Shown here piece after piece: positions 11,401 to 26,400 of a DNA stretch of 64,000 nucleotides (positions within the stretch are counted from its first letter, which is position 1; each line of letters opens with the position of its first letter). The stretch is from Siphonodentalium dalli (lineage: Eukaryota; Mollusca; Scaphopoda; Gadilida; Siphonodentaliidae), in contig CP136069.1 in NCBI GenBank assembly GCA_032622095.1, forward strand, positions 183,447,122 through 183,511,121, given 5' to 3'. The notes beneath the pieces were generated by a model that had not been told where the DNA came from, did not search any database, and saw only the letters and a program-made list of their open reading frames with translations. The position numbers and the translations under genes are program-made.

Positions 11401-14400
11401 TTTAGTTTATGCCAAAATTTTGAATTTAGAAATTTTTGAAAAAATGCTCCCAATGAGTTAACAAAGATGCCAAATGTTTTGATAGAATCATCTTCAGTTG
11501 CAGAATGCTGACTCTGTGCCACACTAAGCGCATGTCGGACACATTACGTTTCGACTCGTGATCCTAAACAAGCCTGTAAAGTTTCAATACAATCTCCTAT
11601 AAATGTGGGCTGCAGCGTGTACTGATGGATTCATATTTGAAATCCAAGATCGCTGCTGGCAGCCATGTTTTTTTTAAACAAATTTCGGGGAAAAAAGGGA
11701 GGCTCCCATCTAGAGGTCAACCCAAAGAACTATATGAAGTTTGGTGATGGACGATTGGATGAGAAGTGTGACCTATAAGGTGTGCTGAAGGATTTAGTCA
11801 TACAAAGAGTAAAATCCAAGATGGCCGATGGTAGCAACGTTTTTAACATAAAACAGAAAAAATAGTAAGCACCCATCTAGAGGTCATCTCGAGAATCCAT
11901 ATGAAGTTTGGTGATGATCGGATGAGGCAAATGCTCTGTGGGGTGTGGTAAAGGATTTAGTGATGCAAAGAGTAAAATCTAAGATGGCTGGGCCATGTTT
12001 TTCATTGAAAATCATTCAAATTTGATAGTTCCCATTCAGAGGTGATCCTAGACTCATATATCGAGTATCATTGAAATCGGTCAAAGTTGGTTTGAGTAAT
12101 CGCTCTAACGGTTGCGAAGGATCAAAATCGCCTAAAATAGACAAACTAAGTCACATAACTCTTGTATAAAGTTTGAATAAACCTGGTTTTCGATATTGTT
12201 GCAACAGACCCATTTGGCACCTATGAATGAAATCAATTGACGGTTGTTTGAGTTATCGAGTTAATGGTCTCACGCCTGTCTGGACACCTGCCTGGACACA
12301 CGCCCGCCTACCGACCTCGCCAAACCATAAGTCGAGTTTTTAAAAAAAACTTGACTAAAAAAAACAGAGTTACAACATTTATTCAGGCACAAACAGTGCT
12401 TATATTGTCATATGTGATGATGCTTTTATTTTATAGTTTGAGTTTCATGGTTGAGGGGTACATCATATTTGCACTGGCACAGAGTCTTTAATGCTGCAAA
12501 AGTGGGGTAAAAATGGATGGACCGAACCTAAAGTCGAACTTGATCTGTATTTTCATGAGTAATCCATATACCGTACTGACCCGGTTCAAAGCCCATGTCC
12601 GTGTTTAGGCCCACCCATATATTTTGTCCAAATTCCATGGGGACCAAACGTTACAGACCATTCTGACATAAAATACAAAAGAACTACTTACCTTTACTTA
12701 ATCTGGAAGGCGGGTATATTTCCCAAATAATCGGCATTAGATCGGCTTTCATAAGTTTTACTGTCCCGATTTCTTAGGATTTTTGGTTTGCAAGGGCCAT
12801 ATCCGAGTTTAAGCCCACTTGGATTTTTTAGCTCAAATAAAACAAAGGCCCCCTGGGCCTAAACCGCGGGTCAGTACGGTACCAATTTTGACAAATAGAT
12901 AATCCATTGAATATATACTACATTTATATACCATTTTCTGATAGCTTAGGATTCACACTATGATAAAACATGTGTCATAAAATAGTTAATACTGAAGATA
13001 AAGTCTCTTACCCTTTCTTGCACTTCAAGATCAGCACTTTGTATGAATATTGGGATTTTGTCGGACAGTAATTGGTTGAGATCTTTAACGAGGGTTTCGT
13101 CCCCCTCCTCCTCCGCTTTCTTCACGATGTTGCCATAGAGTTTGAGTATATTCTGCACATAAACGCTCTGTATGTGCCCGGGTAGTGCTGTTATTTTAGG
13201 CTTCAGCATAGATTCCAGTGTTGACCTTGGGTCTGGCAGGAACCTGAGAAGACAGAATATTACCTTATATGAAAATAAAGATTTATATTAGGGCTCTCGA
13301 TTTTCAATTCCAAAGGAAAGTTGGATCAATTGGTTTCAAGCAAATCAAAGCGAAGACACAGGAAAGTTTGGAGAAACACTAAAATCTGTATCTGAAATGA
13401 ATGAGTATTAACCCAAATTTTAACTTGACCAGGACTTTCTCATAACATATGTAAATCATATACCATATTTCTTAGAGGTCTATCAAATATTATTAAGTTA
13501 TCATCCATATAAATAACATTTCAGAGGGATGGGTTGATGTATGGTCTATGTAATCTACATTGTTCTTGTTGCAATTAAAAGTGTCAACATACTGTATAAT
13601 TTCAAACAGAATATAATTTATCCACTGCTCTCTACCTCTATTACCTACATAAAGCCTGCGTAATAAACGTTACGTTTATTACGTCAATGTAGCTTTGTTA
13701 GGTCAACGTAGCTTTATTAGGTTAGTACTACTTTTAGAATGTAATTTGATATGCAAATTGCGCAGGTAACTAGGGACGTCAACCAGCCTTATTGACGTCA
13801 TTGTGATTTCAGAACGTTTTTATCGTGCATAATTCACTAAAATAATTCGTAAAATGATATATGTTTTAGCTCTAAAACATCTGTAAATCCTCAGAACAAG
13901 GTCAGCTTATAATAAATGTAAAAAGGCCAACAAACTATTTCGCTCTGAACTGCACTCAGGTTTTCCCACGTCATGAATGCTAATTAGTTTGCTTGACCTA
14001 ATAAATGTAATGGCGTCATCGAAGTAACGAATGTAAAACTGAGGAAAATGACAGATTTACCTCACAAAAGGCAAGTTTTGTGCGATGGATAAATATAAAT
14101 ATGTAGCTAATGTTGTTGCTTAAACTGTTTATCGCCGCTCGGGGAATTTGGCATCTATTGGACTCGGCAGAGCCTCGACCAATAGATGCTCAAATCCCCC
14201 TCACGGACATAAACAGTTTAATTGACGACACTAGCCACATATTCTCTATTTATTAGCTAATTCAGATAATTTAAGACTCAAGGCTCAAATTAATAATTTT
14301 TTTACTGACTGTCAAAATGACAGGCACCAAATGGATGGTGTTGGTCATTTCAAAATGGTGCCTGTCAAATTTTCAGATGTACTGTATGAGACAGTATTTA

Positions 14401-17400
14401 AATTTCCAAGCAGATGACATTTTTGTTTTAAAAAGTTAAAAAACTTTACGTCGATTAATAAATACACATGCAATTCTCAAACGACATAATTATATTAACT
14501 CTGAATTGATCTGAAATTAAAAAAGAACTATTTTTTACTTTCAATATCCGATTTGACCAGAAGTGGCTCCTTGGACGTACCCAAACAGATATAGATAGTT
14601 TTAAAATTAGCATTGGACAAAATGTCCGACAGATACAGAAGTGCACTGGACATAAGCTATTTTTCATCGGACAATGACCTTGACCAGCCACTTATTTTGA
14701 GCCTTGAACAGACTTCATTCCGAAGTTCCCTTTCATGATGAGAGCTGCGCTGGTGTATCATTACAGATCCTGTGCAAGTCCATTCTCTTATATATTCGAG
14801 TCTCCCATAGGGTGTCTGACATATATAAGAGAATGCACTGGCTTACAAGCTGAATGTGAAGATTGTTAGGCCAGTGCATTCTCTTATATATGAGAGGGTT
14901 TTCACAAAAAATTCATGAAGCGTCAGTCATGTATGGGTCAAGAGTGATATTTCTCTTAAATTTCCCCATTTAAAATGTCAAAGATAGTAATACTATCAAT
15001 CTATCATTTTGATCTAACTTGAGTATAGGATGGAATATACCATATATATAGAATATGTAGCTAGTGCCATTGCTTAAACTGTTTATGAGGGGGATTTGAG
15101 CATCTATTGGGTGAGGCTATGCCAAGTTGAATAGATGCCAACCCCCCCCCCCCCTCCCCATACCCCCCCCCCCCCAAGTGGACATAACCAGCAGATATAA
15201 GAGAATGCATTGGCACATGGTTTTTGCAAAAATTTCATGAAGCTCCTGTCATGGAAGGGTTAATATGCATATGAACCCAAGCCTTGAAATAGTGTGTCTG
15301 TCATTTGCAGAATGAGGTCCCCAGAGGGTGAATTTAGTGATGCTACCCCGCATAGCGGTATGCGGGGTAGCATCACTAAATTCACACTCTGGGGACCTCA
15401 TTCTGCAAATGACAGACACACTATTTCAAGGCTTGTATGAACCTAAAATGACAACATACTCAGCAAATTCACCACAGATCCAAGCTGAAGCATACAGGAC
15501 TTCACATATACCATTTCTCTGAGAGTTGTTGGCAAGCACGTGCGTATTCTCCAATAAAATGGCCTACAAGAGATAAATAATAATGTTAAAATAAATATTT
15601 GCTAAAAAATGGCAGCAAGATATGACACTTGGCAATTTCAACATTAGTTTTTTTTCTATATTTTCCAAAGTTATCAACAAGCTATCATCCTAATGAGCTA
15701 TTCCAACCACTCATCTCGGATACTGCAAAAACTAGATATTGAACAGATTTGTTTTTAAGGAGATTTTGGCATTCAAATTTCAAAACATCAAAAAATGGTA
15801 TTAAAGTAATTTGAACACTTATATCTTCTCAACAGTTATATTTATATTGGTTCTGGATTCATAACGAGCTGGCCAAAAAAAAAACACAGAGCTCATTCGG
15901 TATCTCTTTTGCCCTGAGTTATATTAAGCAATTTTAGTTGAATGTGAATATTACTATTTCAAGAATAAATTACTACATAACTCTAAAATAAGTTACTATG
16001 GAAATGAAAATAATTAAAAAAATATATCACATTAGTTGAAAGTGAAGGCCTGCATGAGAAAGTTTCATGGCGATACATAAGGTAGTCTTTGACCACTCAA
16101 TTGATTGCTATTTACTAACCACACTTCAGTGTTGCTGTGCATGGGAATCTCCAACCCACGGTTTGTGGAAAATAGAATCCCTTTCCAATATCATTTTTAT
16201 CAGTACCATTGTGCTCAATTGCAACAAGTGATGGGCTGTCCCAATGGGACTAATGATACTCCCATGTAATTTGACTGAAAAATGTAGGCATAAAAGCTTG
16301 GACAAAATTATGCATCTTGAGAAAAATTTCTAAGTTGATAAAGGGGGATAACTCAACAAAATTGCAGGTGCACAGGGGCTGGTTCCATGCATTAAGCTAG
16401 AATGGGTAATTTAAACTCGGCAAAAATAAATTGAATGATTTTTTGTCACCGGAGCAGTCTAAAAATAGAATAGTTACAACTGCAAATAATTATTGCGGAA
16501 TTTGATAAAACACACATTGGGTGTGTTGAAGACTTAGACTCAGGCAAATGAGCAAAAATATCTGATATTCACATTGAAACTAACAATATTTTCTTTTATC
16601 AAACGAGCAAATATACCTAATTTTAGAACCTTGACACTAAGTATCTAAAATTGTGGATAAATAATTTTAACTTTTCAACTGAATTCTATATTTCTGAATT
16701 ATATTATAATCATGACAAATTATAAAAAATATAATTCATTTAATCCATTACATAAATATTTTCAATGTGCTTTCTCAGTTGACAACCGATCTTCGTGGGG
16801 AAAGTGATGTCACATTACAATACGCCCGCTGTAACACCACCTCGGGCATAGGTGTAGTGAGCATAGCCCAGCGTATTTATGCCTGATCATTCCATTCATT
16901 TCCCATTCAAATTTCATTACTCATTGTTGCCCAGCATAATGAATGGAATCCTCCCTAGGTTCCCATGGTACTAAATTTCAGTGCCAAAATTTACTAAAAA
17001 TTGATCGAAAAATGTAGGAATAAAAGCTTGGAAAAAGTTGCATCTACGGACAGACAGATGGACAGACAAGCTGATTCCTATATACACCCTCCATAACTCG
17101 TTACGGGGAGTATAATAACATCTTTCCTCTAAGTTTTTTTGGCAATGCTCCAACACATTGTCTCTTGAAACATGCAGTGGTACCTTGTACTAAACAGATA
17201 TTTACCATTTGTGTGACTGAAAACGGTCGTATGGAATGCACCCTTATTGCGACATCCAGCATCTGTGTAGCGATGAGTCTGCCATGTCGTGTACCCTCCA
17301 TCCTCGTTAGCTCAACCAGTATACTCACATACCTAGAATAATTAAACTCTGTCATTCAAAGGTATTCAAGGCCTTCAGAATGAAAATTCCTAAAACTCTG

Positions 17401-20400
17401 TAAAATCATCCCTATCAAGGAGAACATGGGAATATATTTTCATATTAATAATTGCCCAAATAACGAGTTTACAATTTGAAATCAATGTTATGACAAGAGG
17501 TGGCATCAGAGATGCTGTGTCTCGTTTTCGGTGGCTTACCGCCGGTGGCAACCGCCAATTGGTGTGCATCAGTATCGGTAGACTAATTAATAGGTAAAAT
17601 CGAAAAATGACTAATTAAGGGCCATAACTCTATCAAATTTTATCAGGCCAGGCTGGTTTTCGAACTCGTCCGAAATATTCTTGGCAAGTACGTCTATTCC
17701 AAATTTTAAACAAATCGGAGGACGTTTGTTGAAGTTATCGCGCTAACAAGCTAAAAATTCACGAAAAATGACTAATTAAGGGCCATAACTCTATCAAATT
17801 TTATCGGACCTAGCCGGTTTTCGAACTCGTCCAGGATATTATTGGAAGACACTTATATACCAAATTATAGTTGAATCGGTTGACGTTTATTGAAGTTATC
17901 GCGCTAACGAGCTCAAAATTCGTACAAAATGACTACTTAAGGACCATAACTCTATCAAATTTTATCGGACCTGGCCGGTTTTCGAACTCGAACGAAATAT
18001 TCTTGGGAGACACCTATATACCAAATTTCAATCAAATCGGATAACGTTTGTTGAAGTTATCGCGCTAACGAGCTGAAAATTCGTGAAAAATGACTAATTA
18101 AGAGCCATAACTCTATCAAATTTTATCGGACCAGGCCGGTTTTCGAACTCGTCCGAGATATTCTTGGGAGACACCTATATCCCAAATTTCAAACGAATCA
18201 GATAACGTTTGTTGAAGTTGTTGCGCTAACGAGCCTAAAATCAGTAAAAAATGGCAAAGGGCCATAACTCTGTAATAAATGTGCGGACGAACCCGATTTT
18301 TTTTTGTCTGCAGCTTACGTGCATGGATATGTACTCACACACACCCGCCCGCCCGTCCGCCGCCCGCCGTCCCTCATCAAACTATAAGTCGAGTTTTGGA
18401 AAAAAACTCGACTAAAAACATTAACCCTTTCAAGATAGGAGTGCGCTGGTGCAGCATTAAATATCCTGGAAAGTGCATTCTCTTATATATTCAAGTCTCC
18501 CATAGGGAGCCTAGAATATACAAGAGAATGCACTGGCTCACAAGGTCAAGGTAAATATAGTTAAACCAATGCATTCTCTTATATATGCGAGGTGCCCTAT
18601 GGGTGAACCGCATATTTAAGAGAATGCACAATTTCAGGAAGCTCCATTCAAGGAAGGGTTAATAATTGCCCAAATAACGATTGTTTGCAAGTTGAAACCA
18701 TTGTTATGTAAACATTAAAAGTTCTGTCAACAAACATAACCAATGGCAATTGTGATTCAAATATGATATTTTTAAAAATATAATATATATTTCCTTAAAG
18801 AAAGCCTGAACACTGAACTATATGGATAGATGTCCTGCGTTTGTAAAACCATAGTAGAAAAGGGGTTAACTTTTTGTGTGTGGTCGCCTACAGTACCTCG
18901 CGGTCTTGCTCGGATTAGTCACGCATGCGCAGTCCCAATATAACCGACTGAATCCGCTAGTTTATTTTCAACTCAATCAGGAGATTGGCGAGTTGCGGGG
19001 TTGGGAATGGCACCGCCATGGGAGGGCCCTATGATAGTTCAGTGTTCAGGCTTTCTTTAAGGAAATATATATTATATTTTTAAATATATCATATTTCTGC
19101 TAAAGGAAGCCGTTCACACTGAACTATATGGATTAGAATGCAAGCCCAGGAGGAGGCACGAGCAATAAAGTTAATAGCCAAATTTTGGAGGGAATGCACT
19201 CTTCTAAAACAGATTGTACCTAAATATGAACTCTTTAATGAATCTGTTATGATTAGGTACGTGAAATAAACTCATATAATTAGAGTGCTATATTGCCCAA
19301 ACATGTACCTCCCCCCCCCTTGTTTTTGGAAGCAACATCCCAGGTGGTGCCATTCAATTCAGAATTGCGAGCGAACCGAGCAATTCTCTGTTCTTCATCC
19401 GTCAGTTCTAAGAATCCAGCCGATTTTGAGATTCGAGGAGACTAACTCCCTCTCCGCCTTAGCGACATAACGACCTGCACTGGAGGAGGCCCACTCCAAA
19501 GATGGCAAGACAACCAACATTAAGAGTTTAACTAACTGCTGTTCACCAATGCAAATGGCAGATAACCTGATGCCCAATCTATGGTACAGGTATCAAATGG
19601 AGAGCCCACCAGCCCCAATGGGTTATACAACTATAAGCGAGTCAAGCCATTGGATCAGAGGGAGCCCCCACCATCACATGCTGTAGGTGGTCATGCCCAA
19701 GCTAATATCCTGGCCAAGCTGGAGGGTGGGGAGAGGTCATTTTTCTCCGATCCCTTCACGGAGGAGTGGCAGGCAAGGCCGTGTCGTTAATTCGATCGTG
19801 ACCAGGGGGACTCGGGGCTTTACCTCATGGGTACGGCCCCTGCCCTACGCTTAAGCTGCCTAAGGCCATCCAGCCGGTGTCGATACGTACGCACTCGATT
19901 ATTTGGCAGCTTTAGCGCCCAGAACCGCTAGCGTCTGGTGGGGGCCAAATGGCCTGGAGGTCCCAAGTACCCCTGCAGCTCCACCAGACGTATCCCCACG
20001 AATTGGTTGAACCAACGAATTGATACGTCACCGGAGGAGCGTGAACTGGTCCTGCCCTTAGAACAGTTATCACACGTTCACATGTCCCTGAGGTACCTAT
20101 GTATCACAATATACACATTGCGTATATATATATATAAAATGATATAATATATATATCCGGGGGATATACATATTAAGTTTTCCTCATGAGATCATGTCAG
20201 AAGGCCCTTCCAAAGCTGCGCCCATCAATCTAATGGGCGGAGCCAGATCACAGCTCCCTGTCATGATCCAACGTATCACTAAATATAGATATACAACCCC
20301 ACAGAGAACATGTCTCATGTCTCTGAGGTACCTATGTATCACCGTTTCACAAGATATCATTGCAGAAACCCGGTGACACAAATCTTTCGCATAAATAGAT

Positions 20401-23400
20401 ATATAAAATGATATAATAGATATATCATGGTGATATATAAGTCATCATGAGATCATGTCAGAAGACCCTACTAAAGCTGCGCCCAACAATCCAATGGTCA
20501 TAGCCAGAGCAGAGATCCCTGGCACAATCCAATGTATCATTAAAGATATATATATAGCCCCTCAGAGAACATGGCCGAACACCGCAGGTGACCAGAGCAT
20601 CCGATGAGAAAGCAAACCGCTACTCTCAGGTGCCAAAACAATAGTGTCGGTACGAGTATTAATTTCGGAGAAATTTCCCAACGAGCACCATCCTTTGGAA
20701 TGGAGACAGACAGCAAAATGTGCAATCACAAGTATTATGTTCAGCCTAAATCCACACACATTACTATTATTAGGCCATCACGACCACTAGGCACCTGAGA
20801 GCAGTCCGCGTTCCCAGCGGAATACCCACCGCGATCCGATTCTAAGAAATGAAGGTGCGCCTTCTACAACCGAAATCAGTTCAAATGATGTAAAATGTAG
20901 TCAGATGATGAACACAGGTAAATTTTCACGGTCACCATACGGAATATTCAGGTCTGAGCCTCTGCCCACCCAAACATGCAGCAGAACGACCTAGGTGTGT
21001 GATAGGTCGGTTAGTGTGAAGCATGCAGCAAACTAGGGGAAGACCCGCTCTAAAAATGGCTCCCCTAGGAAGGAAAGGAATGAAATTATCATCCTCCTAG
21101 TAAAGGATACACATCCCTTTATAATGTTGTTTTATTTTAATTTGAAGAACCAAGATAGAGAGGAACTCCCCCGACCTAAGTGGTCCCGCTTGTGGCATGT
21201 TTAAGGAAGAGAGGACAGCATAGACCGAAATGCGCAGTTGGCAGCATGGCTTCAGGCCCTTATGATCGGGCATCTGTGCCATGGGGATGGGATGCCACTC
21301 GAACGGGGTGGTCCCCTGCCTGCGTCTTAGGAAAGGTCGGTAATGCTGGTCAATGAGCTTCCTCGAAAGCTTAGCTGGACAGCGCAAACGTCTTCGCCTG
21401 TTTTATTGTCTATGTGCCAGATAATCAAATTGATATGGGCAATAGAAGTATGAAGAGCCATGCTGATGGCCTCTTGTCGGAAAGGCTATTGGCAGTGGTC
21501 GTGGGACACATGGCAATATAAATGCTTTCCATGTAAATATGCTTCATTCGTGTGTGAAGTATATTCGCCATATCAACGGTATGAAAGGTCGGGACACGTA
21601 TATATTTTAAAATTCATTGAGACTCCAACTAGTCCATGAATACCTTCAAAATACCTACCATGCCCTTTATGAACAATACATGCTGTATTGGATGTACAGC
21701 CTGTTCTTGTACCAAGCTCACATTTGATATGGTTACTTGTCATAAATAATGTCTCCCCCCACCTTCCTCGTCTTGGAATACCACTGCTATTATATCGTTA
21801 TTCATTGGGGAACGTCATCCAGGCCACGGTCGCCAGTTATTGCCAGTGGGCCAGTTACCTGGAGGGGTCAAGTCACCACGACTCTAAATACCTGTCAGGC
21901 TGGAATCATTCACATAATTGAATCAAGAAGGGGAAAGGTTGTTCAAACCAAAGTATCTTCAAATATATTTTTAGACAGTGAAACCATGAGTAAACACCGT
22001 TAGAGTGACGATAAGCCTCTTGCCTTACACTAGAGAATGCAAACCGGAGCACCCATGATTTGTAATTTTGTGTCCCAATTAGAGCCATATCCAGAATCGT
22101 AGTAATCCAGACCCCCCCCATATCTGACAAATTATATCATACCTTATAGGTTCTATAATAATTACATAGATGAATTGTTCACAATAGTCTATGCGCCTCG
22201 TAAGGCCTTGAAATGGCGGCTGATTATGGCGAAATGTCGATTTTCAGATTCGAAAAATATTAAGTCCGCCGCCTATTCGAAAACACGGAATTCGAAACAA
22301 TAATTCTAAAAACTAACGCGTAGGCGACCAGTAATTATTGTATCGATAAATTGAATTTGTTGTCTAGTTGTTAAACGACAAATTCGGAACAATACTCCCT
22401 TTAGACTTCTCTCTTTGGTAGCAGAAAATAAACTGGCGGATTCAGTCGGTTATATTGGGACTGCGCATGCGTGACTAATCCGAGCAAGACCGCGAGGTAC
22501 CGTAGGCGACCACACACAAAAAGTTAACCCCTTTTCTACTATGGTTTTACAAACGGAGGACATCTATCCATATAGTTCAGTGTGAACGGCTTCCTTTAGC
22601 GGAAATATACATCTGTATTTTGCAGAATATTTTCTCAATATTTTTTCGAAGCTTTGCCATTTTCTAATATTGATTTCATGATTTAAACTAGGGGCCTGCA
22701 AAGCATTGAGTATTCAATTCGAAATCATTGCAAAGATTTGATTTGATTTAATTGGATATCGTATTAAAAATTTTGAATACCAGGGTTTGGTTTTCAAACG
22801 ATACATGTGCGACAGAATGTTTCGTGCTAACCAACACAGATGGCTACAAATTGCGGCACTTCCAGATCTTGATTGAATTTGAAGTCTAAAATGTACATAG
22901 TGAATGTCATACCACATCAGGGGCACCTCTCGTCCTCAACTTAAAACCACAATAAACAGAAAGATTATTATAATGTAGACATATTTTGTTCTTAAACAAA
23001 AGCCAATGTGTGTTACATAAATTGATGTTTTGTTACTTAACACAGCATAGATCTTGAAGATAACATGCTATTGACGTGATATTTATGATTGGTATAATGC
23101 ATAACATCTTTCTATATTTTATCATTCTTTCTGCTAACTAGACACCAGTATCATGTTTCAATGAATGTGCATATTTTTACAGCATTACCAACCATGAATG
23201 ATATCCATACCTTTAAAATAAAAACGTTCATTTAATTTTCCTTTATGGACCAGTGAGTCTGAGAGAACCTAGTTTGTCGGTCGGTGATCGATATTAATTT
23301 TTGAATGTTCATTTGTATTATCTATTCAAGTTGAAGATTTACTGGAGACATATATCTTAAATATGATAGAAATGCCCTCGTAGGAGTTTAAATTCCATGT

Positions 23401-26400
23401 TACATCATAAATCCATGATATACAAAACTCTCACCGAAACCCATGTGGCAACTATACTTACCAGTAGGTATTGAATAACTAATCGCTTGCGACTACAACT
23501 TAAGTGTTTGGATCACAAGTCTATGGTACATATTTGCCACAAATCTCGTAAAATCACGTGTCTTCACGTCTTGCTGGCGACAAACCCCACTGGTGATTGT
23601 CATTATTGATTGATTATTTCGCTAATTAGGGAATCAAATCAGTTAGATAAATGTCAAGTTACTCAGAATTGAGTTTTATACACGAACAATAATTACAAAA
23701 GTAAATACGGGTTTGTATTTGCAAGTTCCTCGTTTCTTTTGTTGGGTAAATTTTGACATAAATATTGATGATTTCAACATTTGAATTTCGGGATTCGAGA
23801 TTCGATACTGAATTTGATTTGGAAATCTTTGAATATTTTATTTGAGATGAGGTGACCAGATAGTGAATTTGGTGATGCTAGCCCACCGTGTGCGCTAGTG
23901 TGCAAATTCTGCAAATGACAGACCCACTATTTGCAGCCTTGATCTTTAGATAGAGTCTTACCATTCAAAGTTTGAGACAAACTGATAGTTGGACTGGCTA
24001 CAGATTTCAATGATCTTTGATAGGAGTTCATCTCTGTAGTGTGAGCCCTCAGCTTTATCCATATGAATCATTAGCTTCTTAACGATCTCCATCAAGTTCT
24101 TCTTAGAAACCTGAAAAAACACAGGGAAAATGTCACACAAGAGTCAAATGAGAGAACATTTGAGAAGGAATTGGTGGGATTATTAAATGCCCAGTTGTTT
24201 GGGATATAAAAGTGAACTTTTTTTAATTTTAAAATTCACAATGTACAGTTATATTGGTTTCAGTGTCAAATCGTCCCAATCAAATGTTATGATTCCGTAT
24301 ATAAGTGATAGTGCAGGAAAAATTATGACATGACAGGTAGAAATTTCAGAACATTTTGAGCCTGCAGTGGCCTAATAGGGTGATCCTCTGCAGCCTCAGA
24401 AGCAGAATAAGAACCCCTTTCTTAACCCTTTCAAGGTGGGAGCCTGTGCTGGTGCAGCATTAAAGATCTGTGCCAGTGCATTATCTTATATATATGCGAG
24501 TCTCACATTGGAATCTTGCATATATAAGAGAATGCACTGGCACATGATCTTTAATGCTACACTAGCACAACTGCCATCATGAAAGGGTCCCAATTAAATC
24601 GCTATTGCTTCAATTTTCCAAATGACATGGGCTCATGCCCCTACCCCAAAGAGGGTAGAATAATCCTTGCCTAACTCTGATTTAACGTTAAGATCTGGGC
24701 ATTATAATACTAATCTTTGTGGGCTTGGTCACAAGCCTTGAAATAGTGTGTCTGTCATTTGCAGAATGAGGTCTCCAGAGTCCAGAAGGTGAATTTAGTG
24801 ACACTACCCCGCACAGTGGGCTAGCATAACTAAATTCCCCCCTCTGGAAACCTTATTCTGCGTAGGCCTCATTTTCTCGGAAGTATCTATAGTCTCAAAT
24901 TAACATTGTTTTTTTGTTACTTTTTCCCTTCTGTTCAGCTTCTATATTCCCTAATTTGCTGAAGATAAAATGCATAATCGAGGTGACTAATGGGTGAACA
25001 TCACCAACTTCAACTGGGGAACTTCAATCTGATCCTAGGTCTCTCATAGCAGTTGAGGCCTAAGCAGAATGAGGTTTCCAGAGGGTGAATTTGGTGACAC
25101 TAGCCCGCTGTGCGGGGGTAGCGTCACTAAATTCACCCTCTGGTGACCTCATTATGCAAATGACAGATACACTATTTCAAGGCTTGCTTGGTCATTTTAC
25201 ATGTTACTCACCATTCCATATAAGAGATCCAGTGCCCGCAGTCTTATAGATTCATCCTTATCATCTAGGCACTGTAATACTAAATCTTTGTGTGCTTGAA
25301 CACTCTTCGGATGACTGGCCAGAATCCGAGACATCGCCAGCAGACCCAAATACTTCACTGCAATGGAGAGCAAAACGTAAATCAGAAGTGTGGCTACAAA
25401 AAAGTTAGTTTTATCAATATGCGACCCACCACACCAAACCAGTCTAAAGTCTAGACTGATTTTAAGATATTATATTTACACACTAAGTGTTGTCATCACT
25501 AAATCCAGCATTCTGATTGGTCGGTGCCCACGTGGATAGTTGCAGTTATTTCTCGGTGAATGCGTAACGCCTCATAACACCAAGCTAATAACACCATCGA
25601 TACGTCATTAGGTTTGGAAAGACGAACGCGTAATGCTTTGGGCGCATTTTGACTCGCGCAGGATTGACTTAATACATCATCGGGTTTCAACATGAAGAGA
25701 AATTGTTCCTATTAACTTTTGCCAAAGGTGCTATTGGGTATTTTGGGCTGATCTTGTCACGATACACTTTTCGATTTAAATATATTTACAAAAGCGGCTT
25801 TTTCGCTAAATGTATATAAATATAAGGATTAACTGTCATGTGGAGTATTTTTATGGAGATGTAACGGTGAGGTAAGTGGACATAACTTGTATGTAAAACC
25901 CTTCGGGTTTTACACAAGTTATGTCCACTTACCTCACCGTTACATCTCCATAAAAACAGTCCACATGACAGTTAATCCTTATATAACTGTCAGCTGCAAC
26001 TTTAAAAGAGCTTTCCATTGAAAAAAGAAACATATCTGTATCTAGTCAAATGTTATCATACTGTATTTTGAATGTTGGGATTCCACACGAAACTGTGTAA
26101 AAATATTCTGAGATAATTGCATTGAAAGAATTTCATGGCATTTGTTTCGGTAATGAGCAAAATTGCCATAGCAGACAATGTGTTTCTTTCCCTAAACAAT
26201 GGCATATACATTTAGGGAAATAAATAAGACACCTATCTTCAATGCAATCAACAGAATTATAATATTTCAATTGGTTCTTCAGTTATCCTGGAATGAATCT
26301 GACTAAATGTAACTGTTTACGATTATTTTATATGTTCACAAAAACGACTACAGGACACAAGTTAGTGGCCTTGTGGAATATATTTTGCTATCATTAAGTT

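Noticed and set aside
11109-11522. 137-codon minus-strand frame as an intronic gene
   Set aside because: No recognisable motif, no supporting splice or polyadenylation context, and base composition is like the surrounding intron.
19330-20080. GC-rich block as ribosomal RNA
   Set aside because: No conserved rRNA segment could be matched by eye; it lies inside an inverted-repeat element.
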